From Tateyamaria omphalii (GTDB lineage: Bacteria; Pseudomonadota; Alphaproteobacteria; Rhodobacterales; Rhodobacteraceae): DNA of 64,000 nt. Within the stretch, counting starts at the first letter, position 1; each line of letters opens with the position of its first letter. Below, piece after piece: positions 54,132-62,799 of the stretch. The translations under genes were made by a program, and so were the position numbers. The notes beneath the pieces were generated by a model. It had not been told where the DNA came from. It worked only from the letters and a program-made list of their open reading frames with translations, and ran no database searches. Location: assembly GCF_019802125.1 (NCBI RefSeq), contig NZ_JAHVHT010000005.1, positions 248,001-312,000 on the forward strand, read 5' to 3'.

Positions 54132-54159
54132 ATGAAAATAGTTTTGCAAATGTTTTCAT
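54132..54159. promoter_or_regulatory. Palindromic operator between tctA and lacI-type gene
   Basis: ATGAAAA (54132-54138) and TTTTCAT (54153-54159) are perfect inverted copies around a centre that itself contains the palindrome TTTGCAAA (54143-54150). The site sits in the 98-base gap between divergent genes. It has the size and central G-C step expected of LacI-family operators. It is the likely control point for the transporter operon and for the regulator. Confidence 0.65.
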
Positions 54160-54183
54160 AAATCCGCGTGCTGAGTCGCTCAA

Positions 54184-55221
54184 ATGACTGGTAAATCGAA
54201 GAAAAAGGTCGACATCGTCACAGTTGCCAAAGCCGCTGGTGTCTCCGCCTCAACCGTCTCGCGTTATTTCAACCATCCCGACCTGCTCAAGCCAGCAACG
54301 CGCAAACGGATCGACACCGCGGTGCGCAAAACGGGCTACATCCGCAACCGCGCAGCCCAGACCATCCACGGCATCCGCTCGGGCACCATCGGCGTCCTGA
54401 TCCCCACGCTCGACCACGCCATCTTTGCCGAGGTCGTGCAGGCATTCTCCGACACCGTCGCCGACGCAGGCTTCACCATCCTGCTCGCCTCCCACGGCTA
54501 CGACCTGCAGCGCGAATACGCGATCCTGCGCAAGTTCCTCGAACACCGGGTCGACGGCGTGGTGCTCACAGGCCTCGACCATGACGACGCCGTCTTCCAA
54601 CTCCTCGACCAGCAACAGATCCCTTGCGTATTGATGTGGAACTACGCTGCGGGGTCCCGCTATCCGTCCATCGGAGCGGATAACGAACTGGCAGGGCGCA
54701 TGATTGCCGAACACATCCTGTCGCTTGGCCACCGCCGCATCGCGTGCATGTTCCCGCCCACGCAGGGCAACGACCGCGCACAGGCGCGGCGCGGCATTGT
54801 CCTGCACACGCTGGCGCAGGCGGGTGTCACGGTTCCCGATGCGTGGTCACTGACCACCGTTTACAGCATTTCGGAATCGAAGAAAGACGCACAGATTTTG
54901 CTCTCCGCCCCTGAACGACCCACGGCGCTGATTTGCGGAAACGATGTACTCGCCTCTGGCGCGCTTTATGGCGCCAATGCCGCAGGCCTATCGGTGCCAA
55001 GCGAAATCTCGATTGTCGGGATCGGCGATTTCAAGGGATCCTCAGAAATCGAACCTTCCCTGACGACCGTGCGCCTGCCCGCAAGACGGATCGGACAAGA
55101 GGCGGGCAGGGCGCTCTGTGCCGCGATCACCCAGCCTGACACAGGACGTGGGCAAAGCCTGCACTGCGCGCCTGTCCTGATGCACAGACATTCGGCGCGT
55201 GCGGTATCAAATGCGCTGTAA
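54184..55221 (+). CDS. LacI-family repressor
   Basis: A 345-residue regulator with the N-terminal LacI helix-turn-helix (VDIVTVAKAAGVSASTVSRYFNHPDLLKPATRKRI) and hinge near NRAAQTIHG. The periplasmic-binding-like effector domain follows: IGVLIPTLDHAIFAEVVQAFSDTVADAG, GADNELAGRMIAEHILSLGHRRIACMF and ALICGNDVLASGALYGANAAGLSVPSEISIVGIGDF. It is divergent from the tct-ligase operon, with a palindrome between them, so that operon is its probable target. Gene end faces the RpiR gene tail to tail. Confidence 0.93.
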   Translation: MTGKSKKKVDIVTVAKAAGVSASTVSRYFNHPDLLKPATRKRIDTAVRKTGYIRNRAAQTIHGIRSGTIGVLIPTLDHAIFAEVVQAFSDTVADAGFTILLASHGYDLQREYAILRKFLEHRVDGVVLTGLDHDDAVFQLLDQQQIPCVLMWNYAAGSRYPSIGADNELAGRMIAEHILSLGHRRIACMFPPTQGNDRAQARRGIVLHTLAQAGVTVPDAWSLTTVYSISESKKDAQILLSAPERPTALICGNDVLASGALYGANAAGLSVPSEISIVGIGDFKGSSEIEPSLTTVRLPARRIGQEAGRALCAAITQPDTGRGQSLHCAPVLMHRHSARAVSNAL

Positions 55222-55298
55222 CTGGCAATCAAGCGATGAATCCAAGCGTCGATCTGAACCAGGGAGCCCACCCCTTCCGAGCGACACTTCTGCGTTCG

Positions 55299-56171
55299 TC
55301 AGGTGAATTTTCTAAAGAGCTTGGTCTTATCAAAAATGTCTTCCAGTTCCTGCATCCTGCTTTTTGTCTTTTCCCAGTTCACAGTTTGGACAGTGGAGAT
55401 CATGCTCTCGGCCAATAGCATTATGGCTGTCGCACTGTCCCAGGCGGAAGGTACAATGATCTGGCTGGAGAGGCTGACATCCGCCATGCGGTGCACGGGT
55501 GATCGCCACTGGTCAGTGAAAAGCACGATCTTGGCGTCACGGGCAAAAGCCAGCTCGGCCAGTTTGAGAGTGTTGTTCTCGTACCGTCGCACGTCGAAAA
55601 TTACGAACACGTCGCCTTTGTTCGCGTTCAGCAGGTAGTGTGGCCATGTGTTGGAGGTCGATTGAACATGCGTCACATGCGGGCGGATGACCTGCAAGTG
55701 CATAAACAGATATTCCGCCAAAGTATGGGTGATGCGCCCACCGACGACAAAGACATGACGTTTCGGATCAGCGACCAGCGAACAGGCAGAATCAAATGCG
55801 ACGGGGTCGATATGCGCCATGGTATTGCGAATATTGTCGATGACCGCGTCGGTGAAACGGTTGAGCACATGTTCCGACGGAGCGGCCCCGGCCCATGTCT
55901 CGTGTTTGGCGATTGGGCCCTTGGCGATGGCCCCCAGTTCTTCGCGCAGGTCCGCCTGAAATTCAGGATACCCTTTGTAACCCAGTTTCTGCACCATGCG
56001 TGCCACTGTCGGCACTGAGACGTTCGCGCCCTTTGCCAATGCCGTCAGCGGCCCGAGACCGGATGCCGGATAGTTTTCGAGGATCGACAGAGCCAGTTGA
56101 CGCTCGGCGCGCGTCAGATCGTCCAGCTTGGCCTGGATGCGATCAGAAATCGTCTGCTTTGCATCGGTCAT
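55299..56171 (-). CDS. RpiR-family regulator (HTH plus SIS domain)
   Basis: From the ATG at 56171 the protein has 290 residues. The N-terminal HTH_6 domain shows LDDLTRAERQLALSILENYPASGLGPLTALAKGANVSVPTVARMVQKLGYKGYPEFQADLREEL. The C-terminal SIS domain shows RHVFVVGGRITHTLAEYLFMHLQVI and KGDVFVIFDVRRYENNTLKLAELAFARDAKIVLFTD. SIS domains commonly bind phosphosugars, though many RpiR proteins sense other metabolites. It is divergent from the amidohydrolase/TRAP operon, with a large inverted repeat between them. A TTG start 24 bases upstream is less likely. Confidence 0.9.
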   Translation of the reverse strand: MTDAKQTISDRIQAKLDDLTRAERQLALSILENYPASGLGPLTALAKGANVSVPTVARMVQKLGYKGYPEFQADLREELGAIAKGPIAKHETWAGAAPSEHVLNRFTDAVIDNIRNTMAHIDPVAFDSACSLVADPKRHVFVVGGRITHTLAEYLFMHLQVIRPHVTHVQSTSNTWPHYLLNANKGDVFVIFDVRRYENNTLKLAELAFARDAKIVLFTDQWRSPVHRMADVSLSSQIIVPSAWDSATAIMLLAESMISTVQTVNWEKTKSRMQELEDIFDKTKLFRKFT

Positions 56172-56187
56172 TTGCGATGTCTCTTCA

Positions 56188-56237
56188 TTGTGCAAAAAAT
56201 TAACAGATGAGCCAGAGCTGTTATGAATTTTTCACAA
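56188..56237. promoter_or_regulatory. Large inverted repeat between rpiR-type gene and amidohydrolase operon
   Basis: TTGTG-C-AAAAAATT-AACAG on the left mirrors CTGTT-ATG-AATTTTT-CACAA on the right, with a one-base offset, around an 11-base centre at about 56207-56217. It fills the divergent promoter region, and RpiR proteins are known to use AT-rich inverted sites. TTGACA at 56243-56248 just beyond it could be a -35 box reading to the right; the -10 is poor. Confidence 0.6.
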
Positions 56238-56289
56238 TTCTGTTGACAGAAATCCCGCTTGGCAAGACCTTTCCCGGGTGGGACCTGCG

Positions 56290-57045
56290 ATGAATCACCT
56301 GAACCAGCCTTGGGATGACACCATTGTCGATGTGCGCGCCAACCGCGCGTCTTCGCAGGTTGTGCTGGTGTGCGAACACGCAAGTCCGTACATTCCTGAG
56401 CGCTTCAAGAACCTTGGCTTGCCGGATGATGCGCTACGCAGCCATGTCGCGTGGGACCCTGGCGCGCTTGCCTTGGCCGAACGCATGGCAGAGCATCTTG
56501 GCGCCGCGCTGCTTGCCGCCAAGACCTCGCGACTGGTGTATGATTGCAATCGACCGCCCGAAGCGCAGGATGCGATGCCTGAACGCAGCGAGGTGGTGGA
56601 TGTGCCGGGAAATTTTGGGTTGAGCTCGCTACAGAAAGCCGAGCGGGTCGAGACCTACTACAAGCCGTTTCGTGCGGCGGTTTCCCATGTCATTTCCCGT
56701 CTTGAAGCACCTGTCCTTGTGACTGTGCACAGTTTTACACCGATCTATCACGATGCGCGTCGTGATGTTGAAATCGGTGTTTTGCATGACCGTGACGCGC
56801 GTTTGGCGGATGCGCTTTTATCATGTGTCGATGGACAATATGTCGTGCGCCGCAATGAACCGTATGGCCCTGACGATGGTGTTACGCACACGTTGAAAGA
56901 ACATGCGCTGCCCGGCGGTCATTTGAATGTCATGCTCGAGGTCCGAAATGATCTCATCGCGGACCAGGCCGGGCAGTCCGGGATGGCAGATCTGTTGTCC
57001 GGCTGGCTCAAGCGCGCCCTTGTGCGTGTGGGAGTGACTGCATGA
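56290..57045 (+). CDS. N-formylglutamate amidohydrolase family enzyme
   Basis: A 251-residue protein of the HutG/N-formylglutamate amidohydrolase family. Metal and substrate motifs are visible: VLVCEHAS near residue 30, HVAWDPGALALAERMAEHLGA, SRLVYDCNRPPEA and VDVPGNFGLS, then LVTVHSFTPIYH. No histidine-degradation genes are nearby, so the classical role is unlikely. It starts an operon with a TRAP transporter, a glutamine-synthetase-like ligase and two dehydrogenases. It may cleave a gamma-glutamyl or other acyl amide at the end of that route; this is inference. Overlap with the DctQ gene is four bases. Confidence 0.85.
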   Translation: MNHLNQPWDDTIVDVRANRASSQVVLVCEHASPYIPERFKNLGLPDDALRSHVAWDPGALALAERMAEHLGAALLAAKTSRLVYDCNRPPEAQDAMPERSEVVDVPGNFGLSSLQKAERVETYYKPFRAAVSHVISRLEAPVLVTVHSFTPIYHDARRDVEIGVLHDRDARLADALLSCVDGQYVVRRNEPYGPDDGVTHTLKEHALPGGHLNVMLEVRNDLIADQAGQSGMADLLSGWLKRALVRVGVTA

Positions 57046-57563
57046 CGGGCTTTGCGTTGCAGTACATCAAGTGGGTCGATGCGATGAACTACCGCATCGG
57101 GCGTATCGTGATGTACGGCATCTTTGTGATGATGGCGATCCTGCTGTGGTCGTCTGTCAGCAAGACCTTTTTTGTGCCATCGCTGTGGACGCTTGAAATG
57201 GCCCAGTTTGCGATGGTGGCGTACTACATGCTCGGCGGGCCCTACTCTATCCAGATGGGATCGAACGTGCGGATGGACCTGCTTTATGGCGAGTGGAGCG
57301 ATCATCGCAAGGCGCAGGTTGATGCGATGACCGTCCTGTTCCTGATCGTCTATCTTGTCTTCCTCCTCTGGGGCGGGTGGGAGAGTTTTCAGTACTCGAT
57401 CAGTTATGGGGGCGAACGTAGCTCGTCCGTTTGGCGCCCGTATCTGTGGCCGATCAAGGCGATCATGCTGGTCGGCATATTCCTGATGCTGTTGCAGGCG
57501 ATTTCCGAGTTCTTCAAGGACATCTTGAGGATCAAGGGGCATGACATGGGGGCCAAGGTCTGA
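57042..57563 (+). CDS. TRAP transporter small membrane subunit (DctQ)
   Basis: A 173-residue protein with four membrane segments (IVMYGIFVMMAILLWSSV, AQFAMVAYYMLGGPYSIQ, VDAMTVLFLIVYLVFLLWGGW, IKAIMLVGIFLMLLQAISEFF). The loop SNVRMDLLYGEWSDHRKAQVD is the DctQ motif. It overlaps the amidohydrolase and DctM genes by four bases or fewer. Unlike the malonate TRAP system, the binding-protein gene comes last here. Confidence 0.88.
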   Translation: MTGFALQYIKWVDAMNYRIGRIVMYGIFVMMAILLWSSVSKTFFVPSLWTLEMAQFAMVAYYMLGGPYSIQMGSNVRMDLLYGEWSDHRKAQVDAMTVLFLIVYLVFLLWGGWESFQYSISYGGERSSSVWRPYLWPIKAIMLVGIFLMLLQAISEFFKDILRIKGHDMGAKV

Positions 57564-58888
57564 TGTCCTACGAGGTCATCGCAATCCTCATGTTCTCGTC
57601 CATGATGCTGATGCTTCTGACGGGCCAGCGCGTGTTCGGGGCCATCGGCTTTGTGGCCGTGGTCGCCGCGTTTTTCCTGTGGGGGGATCGGGGCGGATAC
57701 GACCTTGGGTTTGCGGCGGCGATCAAGCTGATGAAATGGTATCCGCTGCTGACGCTGCCGATGTTCATTTTCATGGGCTACATCCTGTCGGAATCCAAGA
57801 TTGCCGATGATCTCTATCGGATGTTCCACGTCTGGATGGGCGGCCTGTCCGGTGGGTTGGCGGTGGGCACCATTGGGTTGATGGTGCTGATTTCGGCCAT
57901 GAACGGTTTGTCGGTGGCGGGCATGGCCATTGGCGCCACGATTGCGCTGCCAGAGCTTCTGAGGCGGGGTTACGACAAGCGTATGGTGACGGGAGTGATC
58001 CAGGCGGGCTCGTCCCTTGGTATTCTTGTGCCGCCATCGGTCGTGCTGGTGCTATATGCGATGATCGCGCGGCAGCCGGTGGGGCAGTTGTGGCTGGCGG
58101 GCGTGCTGCCGGGACTAATGATGGCCGCGATGTTTATCATCTACATCGTGATCCGCTGCCGCCTGAACCCGGCGCTTGGTCCAGTTCTGCCAGCCGAGGA
58201 TCGCGCAATACCCATGGGCGAGAAGATACGGCTGCTCGGCGCAGGCCTGCTGCCGTTGTTCATCTTCTTTGCGATGATGGTGCCCTTCGTCAACGGCTGG
58301 ACCTCGCTTGTGGAAAGCTCCGCCATCGGGGCCATCGCGGCATTCGTCGCGGCGGTCGCCAAAGGTCGGATGACCCGTGAGGTGTTCGAGACATCGGTGC
58401 GCAAGACACTGGGCATTTCCTGCATGTTCATGTGGATTATCCTTGCTGCGCTCGCCTTCGGCGCCGTGTTTGACGGCCTGGGTGCGGTCAAGGCCATCGA
58501 GAGCCTGTTTACGGAAAAGCTGGGCCTCAGCCCCTGGATGATCCTGATCCTGATGCAGCTCAGCTTTATTGTCATGGGCACGTTTCTGGATGACACCGCG
58601 ATGCTGGTGATCGTCGCGCCGCTCTATGTCCCGCTGGTCGGTGCGCTTGGCTTCGATCTGATCTGGTACGGCGTGCTTTATACGATCACCACGCAGATCG
58701 CCTACATGACGCCGCCCTTCGGCTACAACCTGTTCCTTATGCGCGCCATGGCGCCGCCTGAGATCACGTTGCGCGACATATATTCGTCGATCCTGCCCTT
58801 CGTCTTGGTGATGGCCATCGCGTTGGGCACGATCATGGCCTTTCCTGGAATCGCGCTTTGGTTGCCGGGATATGTGTATGGAAATTAA
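57563..58888 (+). CDS. TRAP transporter large membrane subunit (DctM)
   Basis: A 441-residue protein with about twelve membrane segments. DctM motifs are YPLLTLPMFIFMGYILSESKIADDLYRMFHVWMGGLSGGL, MNGLSVAGMAIGATIALPELLRRGY, GSSLGILVPPSVVLVLYAMIARQPVGQLWLAGVLPG, and the final ITTQIAYMTPPFGYNLFLMRAM. The length is normal. It works with the DctQ partner and the Tat-exported binding protein encoded 63 bases downstream. Confidence 0.93.
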   Translation: MSYEVIAILMFSSMMLMLLTGQRVFGAIGFVAVVAAFFLWGDRGGYDLGFAAAIKLMKWYPLLTLPMFIFMGYILSESKIADDLYRMFHVWMGGLSGGLAVGTIGLMVLISAMNGLSVAGMAIGATIALPELLRRGYDKRMVTGVIQAGSSLGILVPPSVVLVLYAMIARQPVGQLWLAGVLPGLMMAAMFIIYIVIRCRLNPALGPVLPAEDRAIPMGEKIRLLGAGLLPLFIFFAMMVPFVNGWTSLVESSAIGAIAAFVAAVAKGRMTREVFETSVRKTLGISCMFMWIILAALAFGAVFDGLGAVKAIESLFTEKLGLSPWMILILMQLSFIVMGTFLDDTAMLVIVAPLYVPLVGALGFDLIWYGVLYTITTQIAYMTPPFGYNLFLMRAMAPPEITLRDIYSSILPFVLVMAIALGTIMAFPGIALWLPGYVYGN

Positions 58889-58951
58889 CCACAAAAGAGA
58901 TCTCGTATCCCGAGGCATATTGAGAAGAGCACCAACAGAGAGGACATTCCA

Positions 58952-59989
58952 ATGACAACAAGACGCAAGTTCCTATCATCCGCCGGTATTGGCGCCGCCG
59001 CCACGCTCGCGACCCCTTCCATCGTCAAAGCTCAATCGGCGATCAAATGGCGGTTTCAGACCTACGCGGGCAGTGCACTGGGTGAGCATGTGACCAAGCC
59101 GGTCATCGACTATATCAACGCAAATGCCAACGGCGAGCTTGAGGTCGAGCTGTTCTATGCTGACCAGATCGTGCCAACCGGCGAGCTGTTCCAGGCCCTA
59201 CAACGGGGGACAATTGACGGTGTGCATTCGGATGACGACTCCATGGCGTCGCCCACACCGCTGCGTCAGTTCGGCGGGTACTTCCCCTTTGCGACCAAGC
59301 ACATTCTCGACGTGCCGGTGCTGTTCAACCAATATGGGCTGAAAGAAATATGGGAAGAGGAATATGCCAAGGTTGGCGTGAAATGGCTGTCCGCTGCGGG
59401 GCAAGATCCCTGCAATTTCAACACCAAGAAAGAGATTACTTCGGTTGCTGATCTGGATGGTCTCAAACTTTACACCTTCCCGACCGCGGGCCGCTTCCTG
59501 GCCAAGTTCGGCGTGGTGCCAGTGAATATTCCTTACGAGGATGCCGAAGTTGCTGTTCAAACCGGCGAACTGGACGGCATGGCATGGTCCGGCATTACCG
59601 AGGACTACACGGTCGGCTGGGCCGATGTGACCGACTACTTCCTGACCAACAACATCTCGGGCGCATGGATCGGGTCGTGGTTCGTGAACGAGGAGCGGTG
59701 GGCCGATCTGCCCGATCACCTGAAATCGGTCGTGATGGCCGCGACCGAGGCGGGCCACACCTATCGCAACCAGTGGTACTGGGGTGGTGAGGCCGCGCTG
59801 CGTGCCAATGGTGACAAGCTGGCGCTGCGCTCTGTTCCTGCGGGTGAGTGGGCCGAGGTCGAGAATGCCGCCAAGGAGTTCTGGGAAGAGGTCGCGCAGG
59901 AAGGTGAAGTGCATCAGAAGATCGTCAACATCTTCAAGGAGTACAACAGCGTCATCAACCAGGCCGGCGTGCCGTACAACTTCGAATAG
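58952..59989 (+). CDS. TRAP transporter solute-binding protein with Tat signal
   Basis: A 345-residue DctP-type protein whose leader begins MTTRRKFLSSAGIGAAATLATP, a twin-arginine signal, so it is probably folded before export. The mature chain has WRFQTYAGSALGEHVTKPVIDYINANANGELEVELFYADQIVPTGELFQALQRG and the binding Arg region LDGLKLYTFPTAGRFLAKFGVVPVNIPYEDAEVAVQTGELDGM. This is the subgroup that binds hydrophobic or amino-acid-like acids and other ligands. A strong hairpin follows the stop. The ligand is unknown; the enzyme genes suggest an amine or amino alcohol derivative. Confidence 0.9.
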   Translation: MTTRRKFLSSAGIGAAATLATPSIVKAQSAIKWRFQTYAGSALGEHVTKPVIDYINANANGELEVELFYADQIVPTGELFQALQRGTIDGVHSDDDSMASPTPLRQFGGYFPFATKHILDVPVLFNQYGLKEIWEEEYAKVGVKWLSAAGQDPCNFNTKKEITSVADLDGLKLYTFPTAGRFLAKFGVVPVNIPYEDAEVAVQTGELDGMAWSGITEDYTVGWADVTDYFLTNNISGAWIGSWFVNEERWADLPDHLKSVVMAATEAGHTYRNQWYWGGEAALRANGDKLALRSVPAGEWAEVENAAKEFWEEVAQEGEVHQKIVNIFKEYNSVINQAGVPYNFE

Positions 59990-60006
59990 GCGCAAGGGAA
60001 AAAACG

Positions 60007-60037
60007 AAAGGCGCCCCCTTTTTCGTGGGGGCGCTTT
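60007..60037 (+). terminator. Hairpin between dctP and the ligase gene
   Basis: GCGCCCCC (60011-60018) pairs with GGGGGCGC (60027-60034) over an eight-base loop containing five Ts. AAA before and TTT after the stem extend it with one bulge. It begins 21 bases after the dctP stop, and the ligase gene starts 26 bases beyond its stem. It may end part of the transcripts or stabilise the transporter message. Confidence 0.7.
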
Positions 60038-60059
60038 ACTGGACGGAAGGATGGGGCCC

Positions 60060-61424
60060 GTGGCGGCAAATTTGACTTTTGATGCTTTGAAAGATGCCGT
60101 GACGGCGCGTGAGATAGATACTGTTCTTGTCTGTTTTGTCGATATGCAGGGCCGGTTGATGGGCAAGCGGTTCCATGCGGTGAACTTTGTCGAAACCTCG
60201 TTTGAGGAGACGCACTGCTGCAACTACCTGCTGGCGACCGATCTCGAAATGGCGACTCCACCTGGTTATAAAGCGTCGAGTTGGGAAGCGGGATATGGTG
60301 ACTATATCATGGCGCCTGATCTTTCGACCCTGCGTCGTGTGCCGTGGTTGGATGGCACCGCGATGGTGTTGTGCGATGTCTTGGACCATCACACCCATGC
60401 CCCTGTCCCACATTCGCCCCGAGCAATGTTGAAGGCACAGATCGCCCGTCTGAAAGCCCTTGGCTATGATGCGATGATGGCGACGGAGTTGGAGTTTTTC
60501 CTGTTCGAGAAAAGCTTTGACGAGATCCGCAAAGAGGGGTTTCGCGATCTCGCCCCGATCAGCGGCTACAACGAAGATTACCATATCCTCCAGACGACGA
60601 AGGAGGAACATGTGATGCGCCCCATCCGCAATCATCTGTTTGACGCGGGCATTCCCGTTGAGAATACGAAAGGGGAGGCGGAGACCGGGCAGGAAGAGTT
60701 GAACATCCGCTATGCCCCTGCTCTGGACTGTGCGGACCATCACAGCATTGCCAAGAATGCGATCAAGGAGATTGCCGGGCAGCAAGGCCATGCCGCCAGC
60801 TTCCTGCCCAAGTGGCACCATGACCGGATCGGCAGCTCAAGCCACGTGCACCAGTCGCTTTGGCAAGATGGTGAACCCGCGTTCTATGACGCCGACGCCC
60901 CGCTGGGCATGTCGGAGGTGATGCAGCATTACATGGCGGGTCTGATCGCCTATGCGCCGGATTACACATTCTTTCTTGCGCCCTACATCAACAGCTACAA
61001 GCGCTTTGCCAAGGGCACCTTTGCGCCGACCAAGACGGTCTGGTCGGTTGACAACCGGACCGCCGGTTTCCGCCTGTGTGGCGACGGGACCAAGGGCGTT
61101 CGGGTTGAGTGCCGGATCGGTGGGTCCGATCTGAATCCTTATCTGGCGCTGGCAGCGATGCTGGCCGCCGGGATCAAGGGGATCGAGGACAAGATGCCGT
61201 TGGCTCCGGCGACGACGGGTGATGTCTACGACGATGCGCAGGCTGTGGAGATTCCGCGCACCTTGCATGCGGCAACCGAAACACTGCGCGGTTCTATCCT
61301 GCTGCGTACGGCTTTTGGCGACGATGTGGTCGATCACTACGTGCGGGCCGCCGAGTGGGAGCAGGAAGAGTTCGACCGTGTGGTCACCGATTGGGAAGTC
61401 GCGCGCGGCTTTGAAAGGGCCTGA
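60060..61424 (+). CDS. Glutamine-synthetase-like gamma-glutamyl ligase
   Basis: A protein of about 454 residues from the GTG at 60060, which lies eight bases after GGAAGGA; an ATG at 60051 sits too close to that site. The glutamine synthetase fold is clear: ATELEFFLFEKSF near residue 140, GEAETGQEELNIRYAPALDCADHHSIAKNAIKEIA, GSSSHVHQSLW, and FAPTKTVWSVDNRTAGFRLCGDGTKGVRVECRIGGSDLNPYLALAAMLAAGIKG. This pattern belongs to the PuuA/IpuC/GlnT-like group, which links glutamate to amines, not to primary nitrogen assimilation. The following aldehyde and alcohol dehydrogenases support an amine or amino-alcohol substrate. Confidence 0.87.
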   Translation: MAANLTFDALKDAVTAREIDTVLVCFVDMQGRLMGKRFHAVNFVETSFEETHCCNYLLATDLEMATPPGYKASSWEAGYGDYIMAPDLSTLRRVPWLDGTAMVLCDVLDHHTHAPVPHSPRAMLKAQIARLKALGYDAMMATELEFFLFEKSFDEIRKEGFRDLAPISGYNEDYHILQTTKEEHVMRPIRNHLFDAGIPVENTKGEAETGQEELNIRYAPALDCADHHSIAKNAIKEIAGQQGHAASFLPKWHHDRIGSSSHVHQSLWQDGEPAFYDADAPLGMSEVMQHYMAGLIAYAPDYTFFLAPYINSYKRFAKGTFAPTKTVWSVDNRTAGFRLCGDGTKGVRVECRIGGSDLNPYLALAAMLAAGIKGIEDKMPLAPATTGDVYDDAQAVEIPRTLHAATETLRGSILLRTAFGDDVVDHYVRAAEWEQEEFDRVVTDWEVARGFERA

Positions 61425-61426
61425 TT

Positions 61427-62794
61427 ATGATCCGCTGTATCTCTCCCATTGACGGGTCTGTCGTTGCCGAACGTCCCACGTTGTCAGCGGCCCAAGCACA
61501 TGCTGCCGTCGCGCGAGCGCGGGCTGCGCAGGCCGACTGGGCTGCGCGCCCGTTGGAAGACCGCATCGCGCTGGTGCAGGCCGGTGTTGCGAATATCGGT
61601 ACGATGAATGAAGATATCGTGCCTGCATTGGCGCGCCAGATGGGGCGCCCCATCCGCTATGGCGGCGAGTTCGGCGGTTTTAGCGAACGCGCGACGTATA
61701 TGGCCGGTATCGCGCCCGAGGCGCTTGCCGATATCGAGATCGAAGACAGCCCGGCCTTTCGACGGGTGATCAAGCGCGTGCCTCATGGCCTTGTTCTGGT
61801 CGTGGCACCGTGGAACTACCCCTACATGACGGCTATCAATACGGTGGCGCCCGCCCTGATCGCAGGGAATGCGGTGATGCTGAAACATGCGAGCCAGACA
61901 CCGCTGGTGGGTGAGCATCTGGCGACGGCCTTTCATGCCGCGGGGGTGCCCGCGGACGTCTTCCAGAACGTCTTTCTGGATCACCAGACGACATCGGATC
62001 TGATCGCGGCCAAATCCTTTGGTTTTGTCAATTTCACGGGATCGGTGGTTGGCGGGCAGGCCATTGAACGCGCGGCGGCTGGCACGTTTACCGGCATCGG
62101 GTTGGAACTGGGCGGGAAGGACCCCGGCTATGTCTGCGACGATGCCGACATTGATGCGGCGGCAGAGACTTTGATTGACGGGGCGATGTTCAACTCGGGG
62201 CAGTGCTGTTGCGGGATCGAGCGGATTTACGTGGCAGAGCAGCATTTCGACATCTTCGTCGCGAAAGCGGTCGAGATTGTCAGCGCCTACAAGCTCGGAA
62301 ATCCGCTGGACGCAGAAACGACATTGGGTCCCATGGCACACAAGCGGTTTGCAGACACGGTGCGTGCGCAAACGGCCGAAGCAATTGAACAGGGCGCGAC
62401 CGCGCATATCCCAGCATTTGCGGAGGACGATGGAGGTGCGTACCTGTCACCACAAATCCTGACCAACGTGACCCACGATATGCGCGTGATGCGCGAAGAG
62501 AGCTTTGGTCCGGTTGTGGGTATCATGCCTGTGAGGGACGACGCGCACGCGATTGAACTTGTGAATGACAGCGACTTTGGCCTGACCGCGTCCGTCTGGA
62601 CGCGGGATGTGCAGCGTGCTGAAGCCATCGCTGATCAGATCGAAACGGGCACCGTTTTCATGAACCGCGCCGACTACCTTGATCCAGCGCTGTGCTGGAC
62701 CGGGTGCAAAGACACGGGACGCGGGGGCGGGCTGTCGCTTATCGGCTATCACAACCTGACGCGTCCGAAATCCTATCACTTGAAGAAGGCCTGA
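61427..62794 (+). CDS. Aldehyde dehydrogenase
   Basis: A 455-residue NAD(P)-dependent dehydrogenase. The catalytic Glu227 is in GIGLELGGKDP and the catalytic Cys is most likely Cys261 in FNSGQCCCGIERIYV, where three Cys stand in a row. VLVVAPWNYPYMTAINTVAPALIAGNAVMLKHAS is the cofactor and oxyanion region, with His replacing the usual Pro in the KP-S motif. EESFGPVVGIMPV closes the active site. It begins two bases after the ligase stop and is followed by the alcohol dehydrogenase. The two would oxidise an alcohol to a carboxylate. Confidence 0.92.
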   Translation: MIRCISPIDGSVVAERPTLSAAQAHAAVARARAAQADWAARPLEDRIALVQAGVANIGTMNEDIVPALARQMGRPIRYGGEFGGFSERATYMAGIAPEALADIEIEDSPAFRRVIKRVPHGLVLVVAPWNYPYMTAINTVAPALIAGNAVMLKHASQTPLVGEHLATAFHAAGVPADVFQNVFLDHQTTSDLIAAKSFGFVNFTGSVVGGQAIERAAAGTFTGIGLELGGKDPGYVCDDADIDAAAETLIDGAMFNSGQCCCGIERIYVAEQHFDIFVAKAVEIVSAYKLGNPLDAETTLGPMAHKRFADTVRAQTAEAIEQGATAHIPAFAEDDGGAYLSPQILTNVTHDMRVMREESFGPVVGIMPVRDDAHAIELVNDSDFGLTASVWTRDVQRAEAIADQIETGTVFMNRADYLDPALCWTGCKDTGRGGGLSLIGYHNLTRPKSYHLKKA

Positions 62795-62799
62795 GTGCT

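Noticed and set aside
59784-60059. Upstream extension of the glutamine-synthetase-like gene
   Set aside because: It overlaps dctP in another frame and crosses the intercistronic hairpin. A start with a ribosome site exists at 60060.
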